A stretch of DNA of 64,000 nucleotides from Hofstenia miamia (taxonomy: Eukaryota > Xenacoelomorpha > Acoela): positions 4,287,068 through 4,351,067 of the forward strand of contig SCFE01000004.1 of the NCBI GenBank assembly GCA_004352715.1, given 5' to 3'. Shown here piece by piece: positions 1-9,471 of the stretch. The translations under genes were made by a program, and so were the position numbers. Positions within the stretch are counted from its first letter, which is position 1. Every line of letters begins with the position of its first letter. The notes beneath the pieces were generated by a model. The model did no database searches. It saw only the letters and a program-made list of their open reading frames with translations, and was not told the DNA's origin.

Positions 1-1062
1 CTCTATGGCTTTGTATGTACCTTGCATCTCTGCCGCTGTAGCCATTCCAAATGTTGCAGGATACTTGTTCTTGGATTTCTTGATGTTTTCCCAGAAAATG
101 TCTGTTAACCCATTCTTCATCAAACTCTGTGCGGTTTCAGGTTTTATTACTATCTTCGAGGTAATGCATTCGATATCCACTGCAATTTGGTTTTGAGGTT
201 CTAGTAATTCATTAATTTCTTGTCTTGCAAACACTTCAGTGCACAGTACTTTAATTAGTGATTTGGTCTCCCATTCATAAACCTCGCCAAATATTCTTTG
301 CACTATGTTGTTTTTCCATTCTCTTTGCACCGTAATTTCTACTAATAGTCTCTCATCGTCAGTATCAACCCACGAGAGCTCGCTGGGTTCTTGTTCACCC
401 CATTTTTCTAGGTTGACTTCATCAATCACTCTTTGAGTGTTTGGGGTTAGAGTGATATCAGTAGATTGCAACAGCTTTTCTTCCATCAGCATCTCCTCCT
501 TACTTTTGCTCACCATCTCGATGATTTTGATAGGACAATTCTTTCCTTCTTTTTGCATTGTTTCAGATCATTTAATAATTTTGGTGTACGCACACTGGGG
601 ATATTTTCTTATTTCTTTCATGATCAACTCATGAACTCTCTTTTCTTTTACTGCTTTTATTGTTTGTAGCATTTCTGCGTGCTACCTTCTGATTAAGTGC
701 GCGTTGTTAGCCATGGTTGGCATTTGAGTGCTCTCAATTTTGTGTTGGAAGTTGCACCCCACATGTACTTCTTTGTTTCGTCTGTTAGTATTTCAATTTT
801 GCTTGGACAAATACCTGTCTTGTTTGCGAGCTCTATTATACTAGGTCTTCCCAATGTGTGCTGTTGCATCAACAACCTTGTGAAGTGTTTCTCAAATCTC
901 TGCTGTACTTTCTTTGTGGGGGATAGCGGTAATATTTCGACCATTGTTTGATATTTGTAGGGATTGGTGCAATGGCTATTTCGTATTTCTTCTGTCTAGC
1001 TATTTGTCGTCACTCCTTCCTCATCATTGGCAGTACTAATTTGTCATTATATGTCAATGCAA
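1..1062 (-). pseudogene. Decayed copy (left) of an unrecognised ORF family, truncated by window edge
   Basis: I do not recognise this protein. Read on the minus strand, a broken coding sequence begins next to the N gap (about 1062) and runs off the window at base 1. The last segment (about 568 to 1) is an uninterrupted frame of about 190 codons with no end in the window. Upstream it is interrupted by an in-frame TGA near 1010-1012, a frameshift near 945, a stop at 693 in one frame and TAG/TGA stops near 680 and 568. It aligns along its length with the pseudogene at 59.8-61.1 kb. Shared features are a TKK...F-K block, a KKY(M/I)WGA block, KYP..(G/A)Y.KI, a W(S/V)(N/D)T.DE block, (V/L)DIE and an FW(E/D).IK block. 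Homology between two such distant, decayed copies argues that both descend from a real protein, probably encoded by a mobile element. Confidence 0.6.
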
Positions 1063-2062
1063 NNNNNNNNNNNNNNNNNNNNNNNNNNNNNNNNNNNNNN
1101 NNNNNNNNNNNNNNNNNNNNNNNNNNNNNNNNNNNNNNNNNNNNNNNNNNNNNNNNNNNNNNNNNNNNNNNNNNNNNNNNNNNNNNNNNNNNNNNNNNNN
1201 NNNNNNNNNNNNNNNNNNNNNNNNNNNNNNNNNNNNNNNNNNNNNNNNNNNNNNNNNNNNNNNNNNNNNNNNNNNNNNNNNNNNNNNNNNNNNNNNNNNN
1301 NNNNNNNNNNNNNNNNNNNNNNNNNNNNNNNNNNNNNNNNNNNNNNNNNNNNNNNNNNNNNNNNNNNNNNNNNNNNNNNNNNNNNNNNNNNNNNNNNNNN
1401 NNNNNNNNNNNNNNNNNNNNNNNNNNNNNNNNNNNNNNNNNNNNNNNNNNNNNNNNNNNNNNNNNNNNNNNNNNNNNNNNNNNNNNNNNNNNNNNNNNNN
1501 NNNNNNNNNNNNNNNNNNNNNNNNNNNNNNNNNNNNNNNNNNNNNNNNNNNNNNNNNNNNNNNNNNNNNNNNNNNNNNNNNNNNNNNNNNNNNNNNNNNN
1601 NNNNNNNNNNNNNNNNNNNNNNNNNNNNNNNNNNNNNNNNNNNNNNNNNNNNNNNNNNNNNNNNNNNNNNNNNNNNNNNNNNNNNNNNNNNNNNNNNNNN
1701 NNNNNNNNNNNNNNNNNNNNNNNNNNNNNNNNNNNNNNNNNNNNNNNNNNNNNNNNNNNNNNNNNNNNNNNNNNNNNNNNNNNNNNNNNNNNNNNNNNNN
1801 NNNNNNNNNNNNNNNNNNNNNNNNNNNNNNNNNNNNNNNNNNNNNNNNNNNNNNNNNNNNNNNNNNNNNNNNNNNNNNNNNNNNNNNNNNNNNNNNNNNN
1901 NNNNNNNNNNNNNNNNNNNNNNNNNNNNNNNNNNNNNNNNNNNNNNNNNNNNNNNNNNNNNNNNNNNNNNNNNNNNNNNNNNNNNNNNNNNNNNNNNNNN
2001 NNNNNNNNNNNNNNNNNNNNNNNNNNNNNNNNNNNNNNNNNNNNNNNNNNNNNNNNNNNNNN
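1063..2062. other. Assembly gap, exactly 1000 N
   Basis: A run of exactly 1000 N, a default-size gap. It hides the junction between the left copy of the unknown ORF family and its duplicated N-terminal segment. Confidence 0.99.
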
Positions 2063-2570
2063 TGACCATCAGTCTTTTCTGCACGTCAAGTACTATTGGT
2101 AGATTGCTGCCCTCTGTCTTTGCTATTTTTTGTATGTGGCTCTTACTTTCTGGAGACAGTTTTTGATATGCATTGGTTCTCATTTTTGTAGTTCCCATGA
2201 AATACGGGTGCAGGGTTTCACCNCTCTGATAACTTATAATTGTATTGACCATTGGTCTTTTCTGTGTGTCAAGTACTATCAGTAGATTGCTGCCCTCTGT
2301 CTTTGCTATTTTTCATATGTGACTCTTAGTTTCTGGTGACAGTTTTTGATATGCATTAGTTCTCATCTTCATTGTTCCCATGAAGTAAGGGTGCAGGGTT
2401 TCACCGTCTATTTTCAACATCCTTTTCTCTCTATCTTTTGAATGCACTGTTCTCTCAGATGTGCTATCAGAGGGGGCGTGTAGCTGTGTAATCTGTAATG
2501 GTCTACTGGTGCTCAGCTCACCATCAAGTGAGTCCATGCTAATCATCTCAACTGAGTCGCCCTCCCTCAA
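2063..2570 (-). pseudogene. Tandemly duplicated N-terminal coding segment of the unknown ORF family
   Basis: Two head-to-tail units of about 183 bp (2063-2245 and 2246-2409) read on the minus strand as near-identical peptides containing GETLHPYFMGT, TNAYQKLSPE and IAKTEGSNL. The upstream unit is preceded by an acidic, serine-rich N-terminus starting near 2570. At one position the two units carry CAA and TGA; both are one transition away from an Arg codon CGA, as expected of CpG decay. The IAK block lines up with the KLAK and IAR blocks near the start of the two longer family copies, so this is probably the missing N-terminus of the left copy. One N sits at 2223. The family function is unknown. 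Confidence 0.45.
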
Positions 2571-2875
2571 GTTGGCTCACAGTTGGCATTTTCATCAATT
2601 GACCAGCTGTGGGTTCTGTTGATACGTCAGCCTCAAATTGCTTTCATATACACATGGTTCTTCTCCTGGAACTCCAATGGTCGCACCGCCCTCAAATCAG
2701 CAGGGTGGACTGGAGGGAAGGTTGTGCTGCTGTTCACTGGTACTCTGCTTGCCCTCAAATCAGTGGTGCAGATCTCTGGGATGTTCACTGGTACTCTGCT
2801 TGCCCTCAAATCAGTGGTGCAGATCTCCAGTGGGAGAGGCATTGTGTCTTTTGGTCTCCCTGCCCTTGAGTTGGC
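2564..2875. repeat. 51-bp tandem pair plus dispersed CCCTCAA motif, cluster 1
   Basis: A 51-bp unit (17 codons) is repeated from 2732 to about 2833. Each unit carries TTGCCCTCAAATCAGTGG. Further degenerate copies of the CCCTCAA(A/G)T core occur at 2564, 2689 and 2861 (CCCTTGAG). A second cluster of the same motif lies at 5288-5410 inside the same retroelement, in another stretch without a good reading frame. Confidence 0.6.
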
Positions 2876-3011
2876 CTTGGAGACTACTAGGACGCCTTCT
2901 CACTCTGCGCCTCTGATTAGTTGTGGGTTGGTTCTCATCCCTTCTGTCTTCTGTTGGACGTCTGGTTTGAGACTGTCTTCGTATTCTTTTCCATGGGTTT
3001 GACATTGTCAT
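2811..3011 (-). CDS. Short Arg-rich ORF downstream of pol
   Basis: A 66-codon frame lies just downstream of the integrase frame on the minus strand, rich in Arg, Gln, Thr and Pro (about a quarter Arg or Lys). It could be the remnant of a C-terminal pol extension, or chance open frame in the repeat cluster it overlaps. No domain is recognisable and no conserved homologue appears elsewhere in the window. Confidence 0.2.
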   Translation of the reverse strand: MTMSNPWKRIRRQSQTRRPTEDRRDENQPTTNQRRRVRRRPSSLQGQLKGRETKRHNASPTGDLHH

Positions 3012-3177
3012 CTCCTCAGGTCTTAGGGTTCAGTGCACTCTCTTCCTCAATGGCTGTTGCATCTTTTTCGATTTTCCTAAATTCAGACAATAAGTTTACA
3101 TCCCATATTTCAGGGTCATATATATATTTATCGCTTGCTGCGCATCTTGGCAGCACTCTACTCTGTATGTTCTCATT

Positions 3178-4962
3178 TCAGATGTTTGCTTCAAACTCTT
3201 CATTGAAGCCTTCCTCCAGCAGACTATCTAAGTCATTCATATCATATATAACCTCATTATTATTAATATCACTTATTTTAAACTCAGCATTTTCATTTAA
3301 TATCAATTCTTCAATATCTGCCATTGCCTGTTTCAAATTTTGGAAGTGCAGTAATCTGCTGTTACTTAACATGTACTTGTTATTTGGTAATACTTGCATT
3401 ATTTTATATGGACCTGACCATACTGTTTTTAACTTTTGGACCTGGTTGGTATCGTTTAATTTCATGGGAGTAAATGCATAAACTGTGTTGCCTAGTTTGT
3501 GTGTATGACTGTAAATTTTTTTATTGTAGTTATGCTGTTGTCTCACAGCTGATTTCTTTGTGTTATGACACATCATCTCATGTATTGCTGTTATCTGATT
3601 CCTCAGTTGATCCACATATTGGTTGTCTAACTTTCTGCTATAGGCGAAGTACTGCATTGATAATAGCATCACCACCTCCCTTTGGAACATGGCTTTGAAT
3701 GGTGTTATTCCAGTTGTTGAATGTACAGATGTATTATAGAAATACTCAATCATTTCAATTACCTCCCTCCAGTTGCGTCCTCCTACTCTTGAGGTTGTGA
3801 CTCTAATCAATTTTATCAAAGTTCTGTTCACCACCCTGTTTACTTGTGGGTGATATGCTGTAGTTCTTTTGCTTATGAAATCCAGTAGGCATGCCATTTC
3901 CTGGAACAGGTTGCTCTCGAATTGTGGCCCCTTATCTGTAATTATTGTCTCCATTGGCCCAAACTTCAGGATCCATTCTTTCATTACTATGTTGGCAGTT
4001 GTTTCAGCTGTCGTGTTCCTCATCAGAACTAGCTTCACATATTTGGTGAAATTGTCCACCATCACTAAGAGGTACTGGTACCCTTCCTCATCTTTCGACA
4101 ACATTTCCAAATCTATATGTATGATCTCATTTGGTTGTTTTGCTATGATCTTTTCTAGCAGTGACCTCTGTGTTGGGAAATGTTGTTTGTTGTGGAGGAG
4201 ACATTCTGTACATTTGTTGATGATTTCTTCTGTGACCTTTTGTATTGCTGTTGTGAAAAATCTTGCATTTAACGTGCTCTCTGTCTGTGTGATGCCCAAA
4301 TGGCCCTTTTCATGGATTTTCCTTACTAGTTCGTGTTTAAAGTATTCTGGTATTGCAATTCTATTGGTTTGTCCTTCCACATATAGGAGTCCATTCTTGT
4401 TCCTTTTCCATCTGTACCTCTCATAGTAACTTGCGGTTAACTTTGATAGTTTCACACTTGGTTCTTGTAATTTTCTTATGATTTCACTTAATATCACATT
4501 GTCCTTCTGTTTTTCTACAATTTCAAGCTCTGATATTTCCTCTTTTATCGCAATTGGTAGCACTGCTTGTCCCAATTTCTGCAGGTGTTCCTTGATCGTG
4601 TTGCTCGTCATGATGATGTCGTCAATATATGCATTCACTCCATCCTCCATCTTGTGTTTCTTATTTTTTAACACTTTCGTTATGTATCTTTGAAATGTTG
4701 CGGGCGCATTGCAGAGACCAAACGCCATGTATATCCATTTGTATAGGCCATAGGGAGTTATGAACAGCGTTTTTTCTATGTCTTCCTCTTCCATTCTCAC
4801 CTGCCAATATGCTTTGCATAAGTCTATTGAGGTGAAGTACTTATGTTTTCTCACTTCATATAGCATGTCCTCTATCCTTGGCAGTGGGTATGAATCTTTT
4901 TTTGTTACCTCATTCAACTTCCAGAAGTCTATGCATAACCTATGTTTGTCTCCCTGTTTCAC
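3178..4962 (-). pseudogene. pol: Ty3/gypsy pol: reverse transcriptase (truncated) + integrase
   Basis: This 594-codon frame begins inside the reverse transcriptase. Residues 1-130 carry the fingers/palm region: CIDF.KLN, the SIDL catalytic block, FGLCNAPATFQR and the YIDD active-site box. About ten residues after YIDD the sequence jumps to a linker, so the thumb, connection and RNase H are absent and the frame is several hundred residues shorter than a typical Ty3 pol. The integrase follows: an HEKGH...CTEC zinc-binding domain (about 220-255), then the core with Asp in HIDLE and Asp in TDKGPQFES. Four residues, including the usual third catalytic Glu, appear to be missing between Asn and Arg just after YHPQ. 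The protein is therefore predicted dead for both integration and full reverse transcription. The 5' part of the domain is in the overlapping frame 4959-5282. Confidence 0.88.
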
Positions 4963-5282
4963 AAATACTGTAGGTGCGGATATGGGCTTTTGCTGGGTCG
5001 TATTATTTTGTTATCAATCAATTCATTGAGTATCCTGTTGTATTCGTCCTTCATCTGTTCCAGCACTCGCCTTACTGGCAGTTTTATTGGTTTGTTTGTT
5101 GTTGCAATGATCTTGTCTGTTTCACCAATTGCTTGTCCCACATTTATTTCTCCATAGGTAAATATTTGTTTGTGTTTCTCTAGCACATCTTGAAGTTGTT
5201 GCAATTGTGCTGCACTCAGGTTTTGGTATTCCTCTTCAGCCAATTCGGGTATTTTGTACTGATCTTCTTCTTCGGCTTTCAT
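4959..5282 (-). pseudogene. pol: Ty3/gypsy pol: N-terminal reverse-transcriptase segment
   Basis: A 107-codon frame holds the region that precedes the reverse-transcriptase palm: an acidic Gln/Leu-rich helix, ETDKI, LPVRRV and IIRPSKSPY. It ends in a stop a few codons into a wrong frame. The true continuation (APTVFVKQGDKHR) is in the next frame of the 3178-4962 entry, so a single-base indel near 4975 separates the two halves. This is seen directly in the sequence. Assigning it to the same polyprotein follows from the normal order of Ty3 pol. Confidence 0.8.
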
Positions 5283-5283
5283 C

Positions 5284-5420
5284 CCTCTGCCCTTGAGTCA
5301 GCCATAGGGAGTACTCGCTACATTGATGGTTTTCGTCTACTCGCCCTCAAGTCAGCAGTGTAGAGTACCTCCTGTTTTTGTTTGTAAGTCCTCAAGTTGA
5401 CCATACAAACTACTCTGCTC
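5284..5420. repeat. Dispersed CCCTCAA motif, cluster 2 (protease-RT linker)
   Basis: Three degenerate copies occur near 5289 (CCCTTGAGTCAGCC), 5344 (CCCTCAAGTCAGC) and 5389 (CCTCAAGTTGACC), the first two followed within 15 bases by GAGTAC. They match the motif repeated at 2564-2875. Both clusters interrupt the coding portion of the retrotransposon. Confidence 0.5.
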
Positions 5421-5483
5421 ATTGATGTCTTCCGTTGCTCTCCAAATAGCTTTGATACTAGATCTGACATACTGTCCAAATAT

Positions 5484-5720
5484 TCATACATTTGTTTTCT
5501 TCTCGTTGATGTTTTGATTTGTTGTGTTAAGTATCAGGACTTTTCCTCTGCCGTTTTTTATCACACATACACTTGACGGCATCGACACTCTCTTCAAATT
5601 AATTCCTTTGTTGTTGTAAATCATTATATCTGCTGTTATTGTATCTTCCATTTTCACTCCATGCATGCTCCATTGATACAGTTGCAATTTTATATCTTCT
5701 TCCAATTTGAAGACTATCAT
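5484..5720 (-). pseudogene. Ty3/gypsy pol: protease-to-RT linker
   Basis: A 78-codon frame overlaps the end of the protease frame by a few bases in another register. It looks like the linker that follows the protease in this class: beta-strand-rich, ending in a KVLILNTTNQN segment. It has no catalytic motif. Its position between protease and reverse transcriptase and the same strand support the assignment. The register change is a probable frameshift. Confidence 0.5.
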
Positions 5721-6142
5721 TGACGACTTTCCTTCTTGTTCTTTGATTTCGATTTCCTCTTCCCATAATTGATTGTTCTGTCAGAATAATTTATTACACA
5801 TCCATTTTTTGTCAGGAAATTGTCACCTAATATTACCTCATAGGGCAGTAAATTTTTGTGGGTATCTATTACCACTAGTGTTTGCTCAAAGGTTGTGTTT
5901 GCTATTCTAATCTGTACTGCCTCAATCTTACCTTTCATATCTATGTACTCTCTGGATGCATTAATTAGTCTTTTGTTCGAACACTGTAAGTCATCTCCTT
6001 TAAATCCCAGTTTCATCGTGCACTCATCCATTATTATTGATGTTGCAGCTCCCGTATCTATCATTGCTTTTGTTAAAATCCCATTTATCATTATTGTTAT
6101 TGTATTAATGTTATCCAAATTCGTCATAATCATTATTGGCAC
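5717..6142 (-). pseudogene. Ty3/gypsy aspartic protease
   Basis: This 141-codon frame contains the retropepsin signature: the AMIDTGA catalytic loop at about residues 27-33 (Asp-Thr-Gly) and the VILGDNFL strand near residue 108 that packs against it. A Lys/Arg-rich tail follows. Retropepsins work as homodimers that cut the Gag-Pol polyprotein. The domain itself looks complete and its catalytic triad is intact, although the polyprotein around it is broken. The neighbours, zinc-knuckle gag upstream and reverse transcriptase downstream, fit. Confidence 0.85.
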
Positions 6143-6276
6143 TTGGTTATTTTGAGTTGGTGCTCTGACTAGTTTTCCGATTCTTTCTCTGTTTGGGGAT
6201 CCTCTACCAATTCTGATTCAGATTTGATTACGTCCTTGTCGTCATAATATGCTTCTTCCTCTCTGATCATGTTGAT

Positions 6277-6675
6277 TTATTTTCTGCACTCATCCTTCCT
6301 GTGCCCCTTTTGTCTGCAAGCATAGAATTTTATGTCTCTTTCTCTTACCTTTTTGGATTTCCCATCCTTGTTTTTTATGTTGATGAATTTTTCTGCTTTT
6401 TTCTCTTTGTATGCCTTGGTGTTCCCTGTCTGTGTTTTGTAGTTATTTCTCCATTCTGTTGGCTTTTCCTTATTCCATATCGCTTTTTCATAGATGCGAG
6501 CTTTGCTCTCTATTGTTGCCTGTATATCTAGGGCTTTCCTGATCATTTTTTCCAGCTTGTCATCTACGTCACACTTGATTTCGAATTGCATACAGATGTT
6601 CTCTGGCATGGCTTTGCAGATAAGAGAAAAAAGGTCATACTTGGAATATGTGCTTTCCCTTGAACTGAGTGTCAA
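6277..6675 (-). pseudogene. gag: Ty3/gypsy gag, C-terminal part with defective zinc knuckle
   Basis: A 132-codon frame carries a helical region, a Lys-rich linker and then a CCHC-like knuckle ending in ACRQKGHRKDEC. Nucleocapsid knuckles use Cys-X2-Cys-X4-His-X4-Cys. Here the first Cys position is Phe, one base change from Cys, so one zinc ligand is lost. The knuckle would bind retroelement RNA during packaging. The frame is separated from the capsid-like frame (6770-7264) by a frameshift and about 95 bases. Confidence 0.72.
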
Positions 6676-6769
6676 TAATCATTCTATTTGTTGGATATAA
6701 TTTCAGATGGTATCCGTTTTCCGCATTTTTGTAGAATTTACTATAATTTGATATTGGTTTTTGAAGCTT

Positions 6770-7264
6770 TCATTTTTGTAATAGTCTATGAAGTCTCATT
6801 AATAGTTTGTAGTTTTGTTTTGTGTCCACATCAAGGAGTAAGTAGTGTTGAGAGGCTGCCCCTGTTAAGTATAGTGGGAACCTTGCAGCTGCTGCCCTTT
6901 GGTTCACCTTCCTCTCCGCCATCGTAATCTTGACAATTTGCAGCCATTCCAAAAATGTTGGGTTGTAGCTGTCCACTTTCCCATTAAATTTAGGCAGAGT
7001 TGCCTTACATGGTATTGTATTGTTGTGACTATTTTCTGGCAGCATTGAGTTCTCATACATCTGTTTCTTTTGTCTAGTTGTTTGTTTGCTAACTGTGAGT
7101 TGACTCTTCACCACTCTTGTTATCTCGTTGATAATTTTCCTTTTCTCTTCTTCCTCCTCTTCTTCCATTTCTCTGAAGAGTTTTTTAAAATTTGTGAGTG
7201 ATGCTTGTAAGCTCCTTTCCTCTCCTTGTTTGATTGTTCTTTCATATGTTGCTGTTACTTTCAA
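6770..7264 (-). pseudogene. gag: Ty3/gypsy gag, capsid-like segment
   Basis: This 164-codon frame has a strongly charged N-terminal helix with a run of Glu residues (coiled-coil-like, about 30-45). It is followed by the usual capsid start, LPKFNG (about 92-97), then WL, AAARFPLYLTGAA and a Tyr-rich helix. This is the part of Gag that assembles the virus-like particle in Ty3-class elements. It terminates early, and the rest of Gag continues in another frame at 6675. Confidence 0.7.
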
Positions 7265-7420
7265 ATTTTCTCCTTCATTTTCTCGTAGTTTTTTCAGTTT
7301 CCATCTCAGATCCTCTATCTCTTTCTTCTGATTTTCATTATCTTCATCTCTGTCGATCTAAGTTTATCTTTGAGCTGTTCAATCTCCTGTGCCTGGATAT
7401 CATTGTCAAGGATTAATTGC

Positions 7421-7714
7421 CTATTCGCATCTTCCAACTGTTGGCATAACTTTCTGGTTCTGTTCTTGAAAAGCTTTCTTTGACTGTGCCAGCTGGTTTG
7501 TTAATGCCTTGATATCTCTCTGGAAATTATCACTTTGATTATCCAAATGGTTGTCCATTTCAATCTTCAGTTCACTTAGTGCTTTCTCATTCTCTTGTTC
7601 CAGTGTCAACATCCTATCCATTAATTGTTGTATCTTGGCTCTCAATATCATTTCAGTTTCATTTGTTTGGAGTAGGATGTTTAGAACTTCATTGGATCCT
7701 GTTTCTGGGGACAT
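7421..7714 (-). pseudogene. gag: gag N-terminal coiled-coil segment
   Basis: A 97-codon frame with a long heptad-like pattern of Leu/Met and many Glu, Gln and Lys residues (about residues 10-85), read as a coiled coil. It lies upstream of the capsid-like frame on the same strand and is taken as the Gag N-terminus. No enzymatic motif is present. Confidence 0.5.
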
Positions 7715-7958
7715 GTGTAGGGTTTCCAGGTTTATGGGGGATACATCTGTCTCTGAATGTGCTCTCCTTGGGTGGGGGTTGTTCTATTTGTGCCTTTCTT
7801 GGTGCTACCTTTTTTTCCTCGTGTGTTTGGCATCTTTGATTACGAGTAGTAGTGGCTGGTAGATCAATGTGACTCATTGTCTTTCCCCTGCTCCACGTTA
7901 GGTATAGTTGTAGTTGTTGACTCATTGCTAGCTGTGTATTACATCTGCTTCCTTGCAT
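7689..7958 (-). CDS. Possible 5'-most ORF of the Ty3/gypsy element
   Basis: An 89-codon frame overlaps the start of the coiled-coil frame. It is rich in Gln, Thr, Pro and Arg, of low complexity, with no recognised domain. It could be the Gag leader or leader RNA read by chance. The 8000-8165 stretch beyond it shows no gene and no convincing LTR. Confidence 0.25.
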   Translation of the reverse strand: MQGSRCNTQLAMSQQLQLYLTWSRGKTMSHIDLPATTTRNQRCQTHEEKKVAPRKAQIEQPPPKESTFRDRCIPHKPGNPTHVPRNRIQ

Positions 7959-8242
7959 GTCTTCTGCTATTTGGTTGCTCTGGTTGTCTGTTGACTTTAA
8001 GTTCCAGGTTCAGATGTTGAACTGATTGTTCTTCTTCTTTCTGTTCTTTAGCTGTCATGGTCACCATGTAGTATCTGCTACCAAGTGTTGATGTAGGTTA
8101 AATGATTCTCTTAAACTATTGTTTCACTTCAACCACAGGTAGGGATGTAATCATGTTAGCTATTTATTGTATAATAATAATAATAATCAATGACTTTATT
8201 TAGCTGCTGAAGGCATACACAACAAAAAAAAATAAAAACAAG

Positions 8243-8806
8243 TCAAGTTTTACGACAGTGAGGACAGTCACAGGAGATGAAATAGGAGCAAATGGAAGAG
8301 TAGGCGAAGTTGGAGAAGGGCTCAGCAAAGAGGAAAGCCATCAAAGATTTCTTGAAGCTTGGTGGCAGGGAAAAGAAATCAATTGCTGTTGGAGGGTTCT
8401 GAGTCAAGATGTAATTAGCAGCAGTACAAGCATGATTGAAAAACGAGTGAAGGGTGCAATGTTTCTTTGCACAATGATTGGAGAAGGTGAAAACATCATC
8501 AGAGCAAGTGCAGCAGGAATTAGAGAACTTAATGAAATCAAAAGGATCAAGATCCAATTTGCAAGTCAGTAGTTGATTGAACAGAAGGAGATCACAGGCA
8601 TGGAAGTAGAGTGACAGCAGGAGAGTGGAGAATTTTAGCAGAGCGTCTTTATAGTCCAAAGAGGAGATCCATTTGAAAGCGCATTTCTGGAAATGTTCCA
8701 TGGAGTGGAACAAAGCATGAGAAGGCCACCAACAAGGAGACGCATAGAGAAGAATGGTGCAAGGAATAGACAAATAGGGCATAGGAAAAGGGCAAATAGC
8801 GAGGAA
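8243..8806 (-). pseudogene. LINE1 C-terminal domain
   Basis: Continuous with the reverse-transcriptase frame except for a TAA at about 8807. The 179 codons from 8782 begin at an LLYASPCWW block of the kind found in the post-RT domain of CR1/Jockey-type proteins, and continue through Leu-rich helices to a C-terminus with SCDCPHC. The usual stretch between the RT palm and this domain is shorter than normal, so an internal deletion of about 100 residues is likely (inference). Confidence 0.65.
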
Positions 8807-9471
8807 TTAGCTAAAATCAAGATGGTTGACAGAGGACCAAGTAGACAAGTGCTCAAGATCAGAAAAAATGTTTAAAGCAAAAGACCAACCAAAATCAAAA
8901 ATCGCAGTGTCGTCAACATACAGCAGGCAAGACGAGTTGAGAACAGAATGAGGGAGGTCATTAATGGCAACAAGGAAGAAAAAAACAGCAAACACTGAGC
9001 CTTGAGGGGCACCACTAGTAATGGGGACAGGAGAAGAGATAGATGAGTTGATTTTGACACACTGGTGGCAATTGGTCAGGTAAGACTGGAACAGTTCAAT
9101 GAAATCCACATCAAAACCAAATAAACGTAACTTGTTAAGCAGAATGGAATGAGGAAGGCGATCAAACGCTTTTGAGATGTCAAGAAAGATAATACATCCA
9201 GGATCATTACTATCAGAGTGAAAGTAGCAGTTTTTGATCAGAGTGAGCAGGTTAGTAATCATAGAGCAACCAGGAAGGTTGCCATGCTGAGAAGAAGAGA
9301 TGAGGTGACGAATTTTTGGGAATACATAACGAAAAACAAGGTGTTCAAAGATGATAGACAGTCGAGATAGAATAGCTATTGGGCAGTAGGACGTGACCTG
9401 CAAGGAGGGAAGCTGATTAGATTTTAACAGTGGAGAAATCCAAGATGTCTTCCAACAGGCGGGATAGCACT
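8807..9471 (-). pseudogene. LINE1 reverse transcriptase, visible part
   Basis: About 220 codons after the N gap. In order are the fingers motif with W..S...PLLK, the AILSRLSIIFEHLV block, an SQHG block, the catalytic LDISKAFDRL (first Asp), GAPQGSVF, and LLYVDDTAIF as the active-site box. The box reads YVDD where most LINEs have FADD or YADD; both Asp residues are intact. The frame ends with a TAA soon after a WSSVNHLDF block. The protein would copy its own RNA at a nicked target site. The N-terminal half of the domain is lost in the gap. Confidence 0.82.

Larger units (their letters stand above)
2570..8150 (-). mobile_element. Ty3/gypsy-type LTR retrotransposon, decayed
   Basis: On the minus strand the order is gag (coiled-coil N-terminus, capsid-like segment, zinc knuckle), aspartic protease, reverse transcriptase and integrase, which is the Ty3/gypsy order. 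Reading frames are broken by frameshifts between nearly every domain. RNase H and the C-terminal part of the reverse transcriptase are missing. I could not identify a matching pair of long terminal repeats, so the ends given here are the outer limits of the recognisable coding DNA. The element lies head-to-tail with LINE1 on its 5' side. On its 3' side is the unknown ORF family, also on the minus strand. Confidence 0.85.

Noticed and set aside
948-2252. Long frames of 379-401 codons across the first gap
   Set aside because: They are made of N; the sequenced parts are shadows of the minus-strand pseudogene.
3869-4693. Plus-strand frames of 185 and 71 codons
   Set aside because: Antisense shadows of the Ty3 pol frame.
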